Positions 17,148 to 25,615 of a stretch of 41,712 nucleotides of DNA are shown piece by piece. A program made the translations under genes and the position numbers. Source of the DNA: Leeuwenhoekiella sp. (GTDB lineage Bacteria; Bacteroidota; Bacteroidia; Flavobacteriales; Flavobacteriaceae); contig DRGP01000046.1 in assembly GCA_011050015.1 (NCBI GenBank), positions 1 through 41,712 of the forward strand, in the 5' to 3' direction. The notes beneath the pieces were generated by a model, which did no database searches, was not told where the DNA came from, and saw only the letters and a list, made by a program, of their open reading frames with translations. Positions within the stretch are counted from its first letter, which is position 1, and each line of letters starts with the position of its first letter.

Positions 17148-18104
17148 TTAAAGTTTTGGCAGGAAAATTTCGGCCATCATGCAGCGCGCGCTTCCCCCAC
17201 CGCAGGTTTCGATAGTTGATAAATCACTACTTATAATTTTATTGTACTTTTCGATCGCTTGTACTTGATCCTGAGAAAGGCTCTCATGCGCATTCTTGCT
17301 CATAACCAGAAATTTTTCGCCCTTATCATTCATAACCTGCAACATATTGCCGGCAAAGTGTTCCAACTGCTTTTCACTGATCGCTATGATTTCCTTACCG
17401 GAATCTTTTAAGTGCTGCACCACATTTTTACGTTCTTTTTTATCGTCAATACAGTCCAGGCAGATTACAGAAAACTGTTCTGCAATACACATCATAACAT
17501 TGGTATGGTAGATAGGCAGCCGCTTACCATCAGCAGTTTGAAATGCATTAAAAACCACCGGAAAGTACTCAAAATCCTCACAAAACTCTATAAAAAGTTC
17601 CTCATCGGCGCGCGGTGAGCGGGCGCAATATGCCTTCTCATTAGTCCGATCTAGAACAATACTTCCGGTACCTTCAAGAAAAAGGCCTTCTTTTTCGGCA
17701 TCGGTATAATCAACAATATTTTCTATTCTAAAACCGTGATTTTCCAGCAGGATAAAAAAGGCATCGCGGCGTTCTTTCCTTCTATTCTCGGCATACATCG
17801 GGTAAACGGCCACATCACCATTGGCATGGGTAGAAACCCAATTGTTAGGGAATATAGAATCTGGCGTATCTTCTATCAAGTCATCATCAAGCACAAGCAC
17901 CTGTATTCCGGCGCTGCGCAAGGTATTTACCATCGAGTCAAACTCGTGTTGCGCCTTTGCGTTGATCTTGGCATTCTTTACTTTCAGATCTTCCTGAAAA
18001 TAATTATTTACAGCGGTCTGTTCATTTTTTCTAAAAGCAACAGGCCGCACCATAAGGATGGTTTTTGTGATCTGCGACTGCACATTATGTTGTATTGTAG
18101 CCAT
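17148..18104 (-). CDS. ctlX: Citrulline utilisation hydrolase (arginine deiminase-related)
   Basis: 318 residues of the guanidino-group-modifying (amidinotransferase / arginine deiminase) fold. Visible motifs are DSIFPNNWVSTH (about 83-94), the acidic EGLFLEGTGSIVLDR, YHTNVMM with the catalytic His, and the C-terminal ETCGGGSARCMMAEIF with the nucleophilic Cys308. The architecture matches the CtlX family, which hydrolyses citrulline to ornithine in Francisella; some homologues are annotated only as arginine deiminase-related. It stands alone on the minus strand, with no urea-cycle gene nearby. The start MATIQ fits family length. Confidence 0.85.
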   Translation of the reverse strand: MATIQHNVQSQITKTILMVRPVAFRKNEQTAVNNYFQEDLKVKNAKINAKAQHEFDSMVNTLRSAGIQVLVLDDDLIEDTPDSIFPNNWVSTHANGDVAVYPMYAENRRKERRDAFFILLENHGFRIENIVDYTDAEKEGLFLEGTGSIVLDRTNEKAYCARSPRADEELFIEFCEDFEYFPVVFNAFQTADGKRLPIYHTNVMMCIAEQFSVICLDCIDDKKERKNVVQHLKDSGKEIIAISEKQLEHFAGNMLQVMNDKGEKFLVMSKNAHESLSQDQVQAIEKYNKIISSDLSTIETCGGGSARCMMAEIFLPKL

Positions 18105-18405
18105 GCTATAAATTATTTGAAAAATGTTCTAATGGTACTTTAAAACGGTCTGCCCTTTTGGGAAAACACAACGCAAGAAATTTCACTATTGAAAATATGA
18201 TGCCCTACAAGCACCTGTAGAATACAAATTTCGGATTATTTGACAAGAAAAATGACTAAAATGAAAAAAATCGGTAATCTAAAGATAGGCCTGTATTTAT
18301 ACCCAGATCCATTTATAATATGGGGATTGTTAAGTACTCTGCTGCGGCCAAAAATCAGGAAAATAAGGTCAAAAACGACCCTTTTTTACCTATAAATATC
18401 TCTTT
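18105..18405. other. Intergenic stretch without a recognisable gene
   Basis: About 300 bases between the start of ctlX and the stop of the CPxCG gene (both minus strand). It must contain the ctlX promoter. I see no reading frame with protein-like character, no clear hairpin and no RNA gene. The sequence is AT-rich. Confidence 0.5.
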
Positions 18406-18585
18406 TTACTGCTCAATGCCCGTAGCATCAAACGCTACTAATTCGCCATTTTCAAACGTAGCGCTTAGCTCTATAGGATTGCAGCAAACCTCACAGTCTT
18501 CAATATAAGTCGTACTTACCGAGGGATCAAGAAGCATCGAAATTTCTTCCCAACAGTAGGGACAGGAAAAAAAATGTTCTAACAT
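18406..18585 (-). CDS. CPxCG motif-containing small cysteine-rich protein
   Basis: A 59-residue protein starting MLEHFFSCPYCWEEI. Its Cys pairs are C8-P-Y-C11 and C31-E-V-C34 (with C35), spaced as in the CPXCG family of single zinc ribbons. The mid-part PSVSTTYIEDCEVCCNPIEL matches the family pattern of a ribbon closed by DCxVCCxPI. Function is unknown; the family is widespread in marine bacteria. The start ATG is at 18585 and the stop TAA at 18406-18408. It lies upstream of ctlX and downstream of the ABC-F gene on the same strand. It is easily missed because of its length. Confidence 0.88.
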   Translation of the reverse strand: MLEHFFSCPYCWEEISMLLDPSVSTTYIEDCEVCCNPIELSATFENGELVAFDATGIEQ

Positions 18586-18635
18586 GGTGAACAGCTTTTA
18601 AATTTTGACCAAAAATTCAAGAAAAATACCTGTTT

Positions 18636-20552
18636 TTAGGCATATTCTTCCAGTTCTTCCGAAACTTTGCCCCAGTCTTCCATCAGGTTTTCAAGCTTTT
18701 TCTTTTTGGTTTGATACCCTTCAAAGAAACCATCTTTAGCCGCTGTCTGTTCGTAATTGGCCGCAAGTTGGGCGTCCATTTTTTTAATTTCTCGCTCCAG
18801 CTTATTCACATCCGACTCAATATTGCTCAACTTATTAGAGAGCGTTTTCATCTTCTTTTGATCTTTTGGAACCGCCTTTTTACTTTCGTTTTTCCTGGTA
18901 TCCTTTTTTTTCTTTACATCCCTTTTTTCAATATCCCGCATATTTTCTACTGCACGCTGCTCTAAGTAAAAGTCGATATCACCAAGGTATTCTTTGATTT
19001 TATGATCCTTAAACTCGTAAACAGTTGAGGTGAGGCCCTGCAGGAAATCCCTATCGTGCGATACGATAATGAGTGTCCCCGCAAAGCGCTGCAAGGCATG
19101 CTTGAGTACATTCTTTGACTTGATATCCAGGTGGTTTGTGGGCTCATCCATAACCAGCACGTTAAACGGCTGCAACATGAGTTTAGCCAGTGCCAGCCTA
19201 TTGCGCTCGCCCCCAGAAAGTACACGCACGTATTTTTCAGCCTCATCCCCACGAAAGAGAAACGAACCCAGAATATCGCGCACCCGACTCCTGTTTTTTT
19301 CATTGGCCGAATCAATCATGGTATCCAGCACGGTTTTATTACCATCCAGATAATCGGCCTGGTTCTGAGCAAAATAGCCCAGTTGTACATTGTGTCCCAG
19401 TTTTAATTTTCCGCTATGCGAAATCTCATCGACGATGATTTTTGCCAAGGTTGATTTCCCTTGTCCATTCTGCCCTACAAACGCGGTTTTAGAATTACGT
19501 TCTACAAAAAGGTCTATATTTTTGAGCACTTCTTTATCATCGTAGTTTTTTGAAATACCCTCGGCCTCTATCACCACTTTACCGGGTACCACAGAAACGG
19601 GGAAATTAAGGCTCATTACGCTGTTATCATCCTCATCAACCTCGATGACATCCATACGGTTGAGTTTTTTGATAAGGGATTGCGCCATGGTCGCCTTAGA
19701 AGCTTTGGCCCTAAACTTTTCGATAAGTTTTTCGGTCTGGTCTATTTCCTTCTGCTGGTTTTTCTGTGCGGCCATTTGCTGGCCACGCATTTCCTCACGA
19801 AGTACCAGATATTCGGAATATGGTTTTGGGTAATCGTAAATCCTTCCCAGGGAAATTTCAATGGTACGATTAGTCACATTATCGAGAAACATCCTGTCGT
19901 GCGAAACGATTACCACCGCCCCGCTGTAGCTTTTTAGAAAACTTTCTATCCAGATGATAGATTCAATATCCAAGTGGTTTGTAGGCTCATCCAGCAACAG
20001 CACTTCATTGTTTTGCAGGAGCAACTTGGCCAACTCGATACGCATGCGCCACCCACCGGAAAAAGTATCGGTAAGTCTATTAAAATCTTCGCGCATAAAG
20101 CCCAGTCCCATTAAAATACGCTCGGTCTCGCCCTGATAGCTGTAACCGCCGTGTATCTCGTACTGATGCTGCACATCACTAAGAGATACCATAAGATCAT
20201 GGTATCCCTCGCTTTCATAATCAGTACGCTCAGCCAGCTGTATATTTATTTCTTCTAATTGTTTTTCCAGTTTTTTGATGAGCTCAAAAGCTTCATACGA
20301 TTCTTCGAGCACGGTGCGGCCTTCTACAAAATCAATATCCTGTTTTAAAAACCCGATGCGGATGTCTTTTTCTATCGCGATTTGTCCCGTATCATATTCC
20401 TGCTCTCCAGAAATAATGCGCAGCATGGTAGATTTACCCGCACCGTTTTTACCTACCAGACCTATGCGGTCGCCCTCGCCCAGTCTAAACGTAACTTCAT
20501 TAAATAAATATTCGCCTTGGAAAGAGACCGAAAGATTGTGTATATTAAGCAT
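18636..20552 (-). CDS. ABC-F family ATPase (Uup/YheS-like)
   Basis: 638 residues with two ATP-binding cassettes and no membrane part, as in ABC-F proteins that act on ribosomes. Cassette 1 has Walker A GLVGKNGAGKST (31-42), signature FSGGWRMRIELAKLL and Walker B EVLLLDEPTNHLD. Cassette 2 has FVGQNGQGKST, LSGGERNRLALAKLM and VLVMDEPTNHLD. Between them is the charged P-site tRNA-interaction linker (QMAAQKNQQKEIDQTEKLIE). The C-terminus (about 560-638), rich in KKKDTRKNESKK and ending in a Lys/Glu coiled coil, resembles the Uup C-terminal domain. It is likely a translation factor rather than a transporter. It is divergent from the DUF983 gene. Confidence 0.92.
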   Translation of the reverse strand: MLNIHNLSVSFQGEYLFNEVTFRLGEGDRIGLVGKNGAGKSTMLRIISGEQEYDTGQIAIEKDIRIGFLKQDIDFVEGRTVLEESYEAFELIKKLEKQLEEINIQLAERTDYESEGYHDLMVSLSDVQHQYEIHGGYSYQGETERILMGLGFMREDFNRLTDTFSGGWRMRIELAKLLLQNNEVLLLDEPTNHLDIESIIWIESFLKSYSGAVVIVSHDRMFLDNVTNRTIEISLGRIYDYPKPYSEYLVLREEMRGQQMAAQKNQQKEIDQTEKLIEKFRAKASKATMAQSLIKKLNRMDVIEVDEDDNSVMSLNFPVSVVPGKVVIEAEGISKNYDDKEVLKNIDLFVERNSKTAFVGQNGQGKSTLAKIIVDEISHSGKLKLGHNVQLGYFAQNQADYLDGNKTVLDTMIDSANEKNRSRVRDILGSFLFRGDEAEKYVRVLSGGERNRLALAKLMLQPFNVLVMDEPTNHLDIKSKNVLKHALQRFAGTLIIVSHDRDFLQGLTSTVYEFKDHKIKEYLGDIDFYLEQRAVENMRDIEKRDVKKKKDTRKNESKKAVPKDQKKMKTLSNKLSNIESDVNKLEREIKKMDAQLAANYEQTAAKDGFFEGYQTKKKKLENLMEDWGKVSEELEEYA

Positions 20553-20620
20553 AAAAAGAGTTTAAAACGTACAGTAGGAGCTCGTTGACTTTTATATGGC
20601 GACTACGTCGAAAATTTTTG

Positions 20621-20651
20621 CAAAGATGCCTAAATTTACGCTCATTACCAA
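20621..20651 (-). promoter_or_regulatory. Candidate promoter of the ABC-F gene
   Basis: On the minus strand a TTG (20649-20651) is followed after 20 bases by CATCTTTG (20621-20628), seven of eight matches to the Bacteroidota -7 consensus TAnnTTTG. It lies about 70 bases before the ABC-F start. Prediction only. Confidence 0.4.
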
Positions 20652-20689
20652 TTGCATTTTCAAATGTTTAAGGTAGCAAAATCAAGCTT

Positions 20690-21076
20690 ATGGCCAATTT
20701 CTTAAAAGAAACGAAACTCTACAGTATATTCAGGGGAAAATGCCCGGTCTGCCATCAAGGGGATATGTACATTAACAACAACCCATACAATCTTACACAA
20801 ATCCTCAAAATGCATGAGCATTGTAGCCACTGCAACAAAAAATTTAAGATAGAACCTTCCTTCTTTTATGGGGCCATGTATGTAAGTTACGGCCTGGGCA
20901 TCGCCTTTGCTGTTGCTGCTTTTGTGATTGCCCATTTTTTTCTGGGCGGTGGATTAATGACTTCTTTTATGGCAATTATAGGGGTATTAGTGTTGTTTTT
21001 TCCTATTATTATGCGCCTTTCCCGAAATATATGGATCAATCTCTTTATGAACTATAACCCTGAAAAGGCGAAGTAG
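20690..21076 (+). CDS. DUF983 family membrane protein
   Basis: 128 residues. An N-terminal zinc-ribbon-like part carries C18-P-V-C21 and C45-S-H-C48. Two transmembrane helices follow (about 62-84 and 88-110), and it ends NLFMNYNPEKAK. The order KCPxC, HEHCSHCNKKF, then PSFFYGAMYVSYGLG is characteristic of DUF983 proteins, common in flavobacteria and alphaproteobacteria. Role is unknown. It is a single gene, divergent from the ABC-F gene and convergent with the FAD oxidoreductase. Confidence 0.88.
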   Translation: MANFLKETKLYSIFRGKCPVCHQGDMYINNNPYNLTQILKMHEHCSHCNKKFKIEPSFFYGAMYVSYGLGIAFAVAAFVIAHFFLGGGLMTSFMAIIGVLVLFFPIIMRLSRNIWINLFMNYNPEKAK

Positions 21077-21221
21077 TTTTGTTTTTATGAGTGAAGATCT
21101 GTTGAACTTTTGAACTATAATATATTCATTATCCTTCTGAAAATCACTGATTAATGGCGTTGTGAGCTTCCATCAACATTGCCGGGAGGGTGGAAAAATT
21201 AAGTCTTATTGATCTGGACAT

Positions 21222-21260
21222 AAACCTACAAGGAGGACTGCGCCGACACCTTGCAGGTTT
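21222..21260. repeat. Palindromic intergenic element (REP-like)
   Basis: Arms AAACCTACAAGG (21222-21233) and CCTTGCAGGTTT (21249-21260) match as an inverted repeat with one mismatch around a 15-base GC-rich centre. It sits between two convergent genes. The AAACCTnCAAGG / CCTTGnAGGTTT pattern resembles dispersed intergenic palindromes I remember from flavobacterial genomes. It could also work as a bidirectional transcription barrier. Confidence 0.5.
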
Positions 21261-21297
21261 TGCTACTTTCATTTTTCTTTTATCTCTATTCTCTTAT

Positions 21298-22362
21298 CTA
21301 AACCCTCTTTTTAAATTTCTTGGGAAAACGCATAATATCAACGGTTTTTGGGAGGATTTGATCATTTTCTAAATACTCATAAAGCATCTGAGCCAGATAA
21401 GGTGCCATCATGATGCCGCGAGTACCCAGCCCATTTAAGAGCGCAAGATGTGGATAGTGGGGATGTGTCCCCAGTAAAGCCCGGCGGTCTCCGGTCGTGG
21501 GTCGTACTCCGGCCTCCTGGCCGATTACTTCAAAATCGCAGGTGATCACCTTACGCAGTTTGTTTAAAATTTCATCTCGCGCTGCAGAAGTTGGATTATT
21601 ATTCTTGTCCTGCCAGTTAAAGGTCGCCCCCACCTTGTACCGTTTTGCCCCCAGTGGAATAATAAAAAAATTACTTTTAAGCGCAGCATCTAAGACTAGT
21701 TTTTCCGCTTTTATGATTACATATTCCCCTTTATTACCCACCAGTGGCAAGTTCGCAAAAAAGGGATTTTTCTTTAAGCCATAACCTTCAGCAAAAACGA
21801 TACGTTTTGCTTTCCAATTTTTATAAACAACATGATCGTCTATAAACTGGATCTGGGCATGATCAAAGGGTTCCCGAATGAGTCGTTCGGTTTGAAGCAA
21901 AGATGCGCTGTAAGCATCCATTAAGCGCGGCACATCAATGCGGCCGGTCTCCAAGACTTCGCCAAAATGGTAGGGAGCTTTGATACCGGTTATGGGATCT
22001 TTGCGCAGTTGCCGATTCAAAAAACGGGATAAACCAGGCTTATCGATAGCCTCAAACCAATTGTTCTGATCTTCTGCAGATGTAAACACCCGCAGCACGG
22101 GGAGGGAACGCATTGCATCAATCTCGAGTTTTTTATTCAGCATTTTATAATAAGGAACCGCGATATCCATAAGTTTCTCGGCTTCCCAGGGAAGTGTGTA
22201 ACGTTTAAGTATAACAGGATTATACACCCCTCCAGAAACGCGGCTTGCCGAAGCACCACCACTGTCAACAACTATAAATTTTTTATCATGACCATACAAC
22301 TGCTCACAGAATGCCATTCCTGCAAGCCCCAGCCCTACCACGATATAATCAAGTTCTTTCAT
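21298..22362 (-). CDS. FAD-dependent oxidoreductase (DAO family)
   Basis: 354 residues with an N-terminal dinucleotide-binding motif, DYIVVGLGLAGMAFCEQL (GxGxxG), and VVDSGGASASRVSGGVYNP, an FAD-contacting loop. The C-terminal part, GQEAGVRPTTGDRRALLGTHP then LNGLGTRGIMMAPYLAQML, is the DAO (D-amino-acid oxidase/glycine oxidase-like) closure around FAD. The substrate is unknown. It lies downstream of gldN in the same direction but is separated from it by a hairpin terminator, so it is probably transcribed independently or by read-through. I recall the same neighbour next to gldN in other flavobacteria. Confidence 0.85.
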   Translation of the reverse strand: MKELDYIVVGLGLAGMAFCEQLYGHDKKFIVVDSGGASASRVSGGVYNPVILKRYTLPWEAEKLMDIAVPYYKMLNKKLEIDAMRSLPVLRVFTSAEDQNNWFEAIDKPGLSRFLNRQLRKDPITGIKAPYHFGEVLETGRIDVPRLMDAYSASLLQTERLIREPFDHAQIQFIDDHVVYKNWKAKRIVFAEGYGLKKNPFFANLPLVGNKGEYVIIKAEKLVLDAALKSNFFIIPLGAKRYKVGATFNWQDKNNNPTSAARDEILNKLRKVITCDFEVIGQEAGVRPTTGDRRALLGTHPHYPHLALLNGLGTRGIMMAPYLAQMLYEYLENDQILPKTVDIMRFPKKFKKRV

Positions 22363-22376
22363 TTCCTATTATACAC

Positions 22377-22404
22377 AAAAAGCACCCAAAAATGGGTGCT
22401 TTTT
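22377..22404 (-). terminator. Terminator after gldN
   Basis: AGCACCCA (22381-22388) and TGGGTGCT (22393-22400) form a perfect stem around AAAA, flanked by A4 and T4, which extends the pairing. It sits in the 71-base gap between the gldN stop and the next start, and ends the gldKLMN unit on the minus strand. Confidence 0.85.
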
Positions 22405-22433
22405 CATTGATTTTTGTTGAAAATTAGCGGTTT

Positions 22434-23324
22434 TTAATAACTCCACATGTCACTTTCCATATTACGGATTTCATCTTGTAGACGTTGTGACTCCAGCAAT
22501 TGCATCATTGAGTTTTCGGCAATATATTCTTTAACTTCCCTATCGCCCTGAATATTATCTATCTGATAGATCATACCACTAAACCTTCTTGAGTTCAGCA
22601 GGTGATCATACGATAGCGGTTGCGCAGAATTCTGTGGGTTAAATACTTTTGCCTCATGCAAAACATTTCTTGCTTTAGGAAACCAAACCCAGAAAAGTGG
22701 AACAAGCACAGGGTTATCTTGATCTATAAAATTCACATCTGGAGCAACGGGAGCAATCCCGATCATTCTATATTTCAGTTCGCCTTGGCGTTTATCAAAA
22801 TACCAGTAGCCCCTTATATAATATTGCTCAATATCTGCTGCGCTAATGTCACGCCTATCTATATATTGCGCATCAAGTTCTTCACCGGCATTAATTTGCT
22901 CAATACCCAAGTCGGTCGTGTCTACTTTAGACATAGCAGCGGAAACATCATCTAGGGTTATTTTCCTATTAAAATAAGAATCTGAATATAAGTCAATTTT
23001 CCCTTTTTTTGCTGCGGTAACGAGAACGTCATATAACGATCTGCGGTCTGCACCAATATTATTGGTATCTATAGGATAATACAGCGGAAAATTCACCCGC
23101 TCATCAAGATCAACTACTTCCCAAACGTTGCGTCCCCACAATACATCACGGCTATCTACATAACCATATTCCATGGGTTCATCGTTATCCAGAAGCTTTT
23201 GACCTTCGGTCTTTTCATACATCTCATCTGGCGCTTTTGCATTGAGAATATTATTCTGGGCAAAAACCACCCCTCCCAAAAGAAAGAGACTGAAAAATAT
23301 ATATAAACGCTTTATGTTCATCAT
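22434..23324 (-). CDS. gldN: Gliding motility / type IX secretion protein GldN
   Basis: 296 residues with a cleavable signal peptide (IKRLYIFFSLFLLGGVVFAQ). GldN is a periplasmic component that, with GldK, forms the ring complex of the type IX secretion system (PorN in Porphyromonas). Typical features are VLWGRNVWEVVDLDERVNFPLYYP near 60-85, IEQYYIRGYWYFDKRQGELKYR and PLFWVWFPKARNVLHEA. It is the last of four genes in the conserved order gldK-L-M-N, 6 bases after gldM. Somewhat shorter than the F. johnsoniae protein, as I remember that length. Confidence 0.95.
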   Translation of the reverse strand: MMNIKRLYIFFSLFLLGGVVFAQNNILNAKAPDEMYEKTEGQKLLDNDEPMEYGYVDSRDVLWGRNVWEVVDLDERVNFPLYYPIDTNNIGADRRSLYDVLVTAAKKGKIDLYSDSYFNRKITLDDVSAAMSKVDTTDLGIEQINAGEELDAQYIDRRDISAADIEQYYIRGYWYFDKRQGELKYRMIGIAPVAPDVNFIDQDNPVLVPLFWVWFPKARNVLHEAKVFNPQNSAQPLSYDHLLNSRRFSGMIYQIDNIQGDREVKEYIAENSMMQLLESQRLQDEIRNMESDMWSY

Positions 23325-23330
23325 ATAATT

Positions 23331-24863
23331 TTAATTAGTAAGTTCTACAAATACCGGTGAAACCTGTTTTAAAAGGTAAGAACTGTTTCCGGAAATCTTG
23401 GCATTGATATCAAAAATCTGAACTGTGGAACCCCGTGGCGCTTGACTAATTAGATCTTTTGCCCTTGCGTTCATTTTACTCCCGCTGACCTCTATCGTGG
23501 GTTTCCCAGGCACATTCACTTTAAAACCACTAACCTGAAGGTTCAAATCAAAATCAAAATCTGGAAGATTTGCACCTATGGTTGATATAGTTAACGCATT
23601 CTTCTGCATTTTTATTATATCAGACTCTCCACGTACAGTACCGGTAGGACGGGGAATATCTTTGATACGGAATTGCTTTGAATCGCTCACTTTAGAACCA
23701 TCTGGCAAGGTACCTGATACATTAATGGTAACCTCGCGGCCACTGCCTGGGTTCATAATATAACTACTGCTACCCGTTTTACTTAGGCCTGATGCACTTG
23801 CCGATATATTATTGTCTGCCACACCCGCAAAACTGATCGTCATAGGGTTTGCAACTCCGCGATACACCACGTTCATCTTATCTGCCGAAATCGTGGCGGA
23901 ATTGGGGCGGTTTATAACTGCGTAAGAGTCATTAATAGCTATACGTACAATGGAATCCCCCTCTTTAAACTGGAGTTCTCCAGTGATTTTACGTTCGCCT
24001 ACATTTCCTGCAGGAAAATCGAGAACGACCTGCCCTGCACTTGTCTGCTTTACTTCCCTGCCGTTTACTACTACTTTATTAAAGTTTAGCGAATTGTCGT
24101 AACGTCCTAAAATCACTTTACCTTTGAAATTTTCGCCAGAAAAGAAGGCACTTTTTTCGGGAACAACGATCGCTGTATAATTGTTCATAGAAACATCAGA
24201 CTGCAACTGCCCTTGTAAAAGAGACGAATAGATTTCAGATTCATTAGACTTGACGTCATTTTGCATCTGCGTAAAACGTGTAATGGAAGCTGCCAGTGGA
24301 TAGCCTTCAAAATTATACTTCAACCATTCAATCTCCTTACCGTCTTTGTTGGTTTCTGGTGACGTATCAAAATCTGACTGAACGGACTGATTTACATCCC
24401 TAAATTCAGGTCCTAATGTCGCGGCCATATCTTCCTTATACGTATTGAGCTCAGCCAGAAAAGCATCGCCTTGTTTTGTATAACGGTCACCGGTAAACCA
24501 ACGCTCGTCAAGAACCGATGATTTATCAAGGTTTGCATAACTGCTGGTATCTACCCCTTCGGTAAGGGTATCTTTAATAGAGCCTAAATAAGTATAAAAA
24601 CGATCTGAAATGACCTTAATTTGATTTGCTTTTTCAAAAAGCGGCTCATATTTAGCAGCCTGTTCAGAAGCTTTTGCTTCCAGACCGGTCAATGCCATTT
24701 GATTCTCATCGGTCAATCTTGTGTTTGACGATGTGAATTTCATATCAAAAATCTTAAATGCACTCAAAATCTCCTTATCCACATTCATTGCGATCATCGC
24801 AATAAACACCAGATACATAAGATTTATCATTTTTTGTCTTGGGGACAATTTTCCTCCTGCCAT
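23331..24863 (-). CDS. gldM: Gliding motility / type IX secretion motor protein GldM
   Basis: 510 residues. It has a short N-terminal cytoplasmic part, one membrane helix (about 12-32, INLMYLVFIAMIAMNV), and a long periplasmic region made of four domains in known structures. With GldL it forms the proton-driven motor that powers type IX secretion and gliding. The opening AGGKLSPRQKMINLMYLVF is nearly invariant in the family. The C-terminal beta domains contain the repeated VxGxxP pattern (NVPGKPTIEVSGSK). It lies 52 bases after gldL. Confidence 0.96.
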   Translation of the reverse strand: MAGGKLSPRQKMINLMYLVFIAMIAMNVDKEILSAFKIFDMKFTSSNTRLTDENQMALTGLEAKASEQAAKYEPLFEKANQIKVISDRFYTYLGSIKDTLTEGVDTSSYANLDKSSVLDERWFTGDRYTKQGDAFLAELNTYKEDMAATLGPEFRDVNQSVQSDFDTSPETNKDGKEIEWLKYNFEGYPLAASITRFTQMQNDVKSNESEIYSSLLQGQLQSDVSMNNYTAIVVPEKSAFFSGENFKGKVILGRYDNSLNFNKVVVNGREVKQTSAGQVVLDFPAGNVGERKITGELQFKEGDSIVRIAINDSYAVINRPNSATISADKMNVVYRGVANPMTISFAGVADNNISASASGLSKTGSSSYIMNPGSGREVTINVSGTLPDGSKVSDSKQFRIKDIPRPTGTVRGESDIIKMQKNALTISTIGANLPDFDFDLNLQVSGFKVNVPGKPTIEVSGSKMNARAKDLISQAPRGSTVQIFDINAKISGNSSYLLKQVSPVFVELTN

Positions 24864-24915
24864 AGTTTATTTTTTTACTATTGAATAATACGCTTTCCCG
24901 TTTTATTCTTAGCAG

Positions 24916-25542
24916 TTAGTGTTTGTTCATTGCAGAAAGCATACCTCCATAGACCCCATTCAATGAAGACAGATTGGTTGCCAGACTTTGCATCTGTTCT
25001 TTGAGAACACCTGCATTATTAACCACTTCATTGTTGATAGCGGCTTGTCTTCCAGCAGTCTCTACCTGTACTTTATAGAGTCCATTAAGGGATTCCATTT
25101 GAGCAGCTGCAAGTGCCATCTCCTCACTGTAGCGTTGTGTAGAAGTCATAGCTTCTGCCGTAGGCGCTATTCCTTTGGCAGCACCTTCAAAACCGCGAAT
25201 ACTTTTACCCAGACTTTCCATAAGCTGTGCATCTATCTTAGCATCTTTCAACATAACATCCAGTTTTTTGGACAATAAGCCTTCAGCATCTTCTTTTAAT
25301 GCACCCTTTTTTGCTGGCGCACCACCTGTAAGCTCAGGATATACGAGCGACCAATCCAAATCATTTTGAGATCTTTCAAAAGCCGAAAATGCAAATACAC
25401 CGGCTTCTACAAGCATCCCTATGGTTAATATCAACGAGGCATAAGGCCAGTGCTGAATTTTAAATAAAGCCCCTACGATTACCACTGCTGCACCCATTCC
25501 ATAAATGAAATTGGTTATTGAAACTGTTCCTTTTTTTGCCAT
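24916..25542 (-). CDS. gldL: Gliding motility / type IX secretion motor protein GldL
   Basis: 208 residues with two transmembrane helices near 14-25 and 32-52. They are joined by the conserved FKIQHWPYASLILTIGMLVEAGVFAFSAFE, which holds the membrane glutamate thought to serve proton flow. A cytoplasmic coiled-coil-rich tail (about 85-208) follows. GldL pentamers surround a GldM dimer. It lies 73 bases after gldK. Confidence 0.96.
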   Translation of the reverse strand: MAKKGTVSITNFIYGMGAAVVIVGALFKIQHWPYASLILTIGMLVEAGVFAFSAFERSQNDLDWSLVYPELTGGAPAKKGALKEDAEGLLSKKLDVMLKDAKIDAQLMESLGKSIRGFEGAAKGIAPTAEAMTSTQRYSEEMALAAAQMESLNGLYKVQVETAGRQAAINNEVVNNAGVLKEQMQSLATNLSSLNGVYGGMLSAMNKH

Positions 25543-25615
25543 TTTTTTAAAAAATAATTAAGTTAAGTAAGTGAATTGATTAAGTTGCAATTATATATTT
25601 GGGAATAAATAAATA

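Noticed and set aside
17100-17150. CCATCA / TGATGG as a bidirectional terminator between the convergent lipoprotein and ctlX genes
   Set aside because: Only six paired bases with a loop of more than 25; too weak to call.
21190-21372. 60-codon plus-strand frame between DUF983 and the FAD oxidoreductase
   Set aside because: It runs through the palindrome and into the opposite gene's end; no conserved features.
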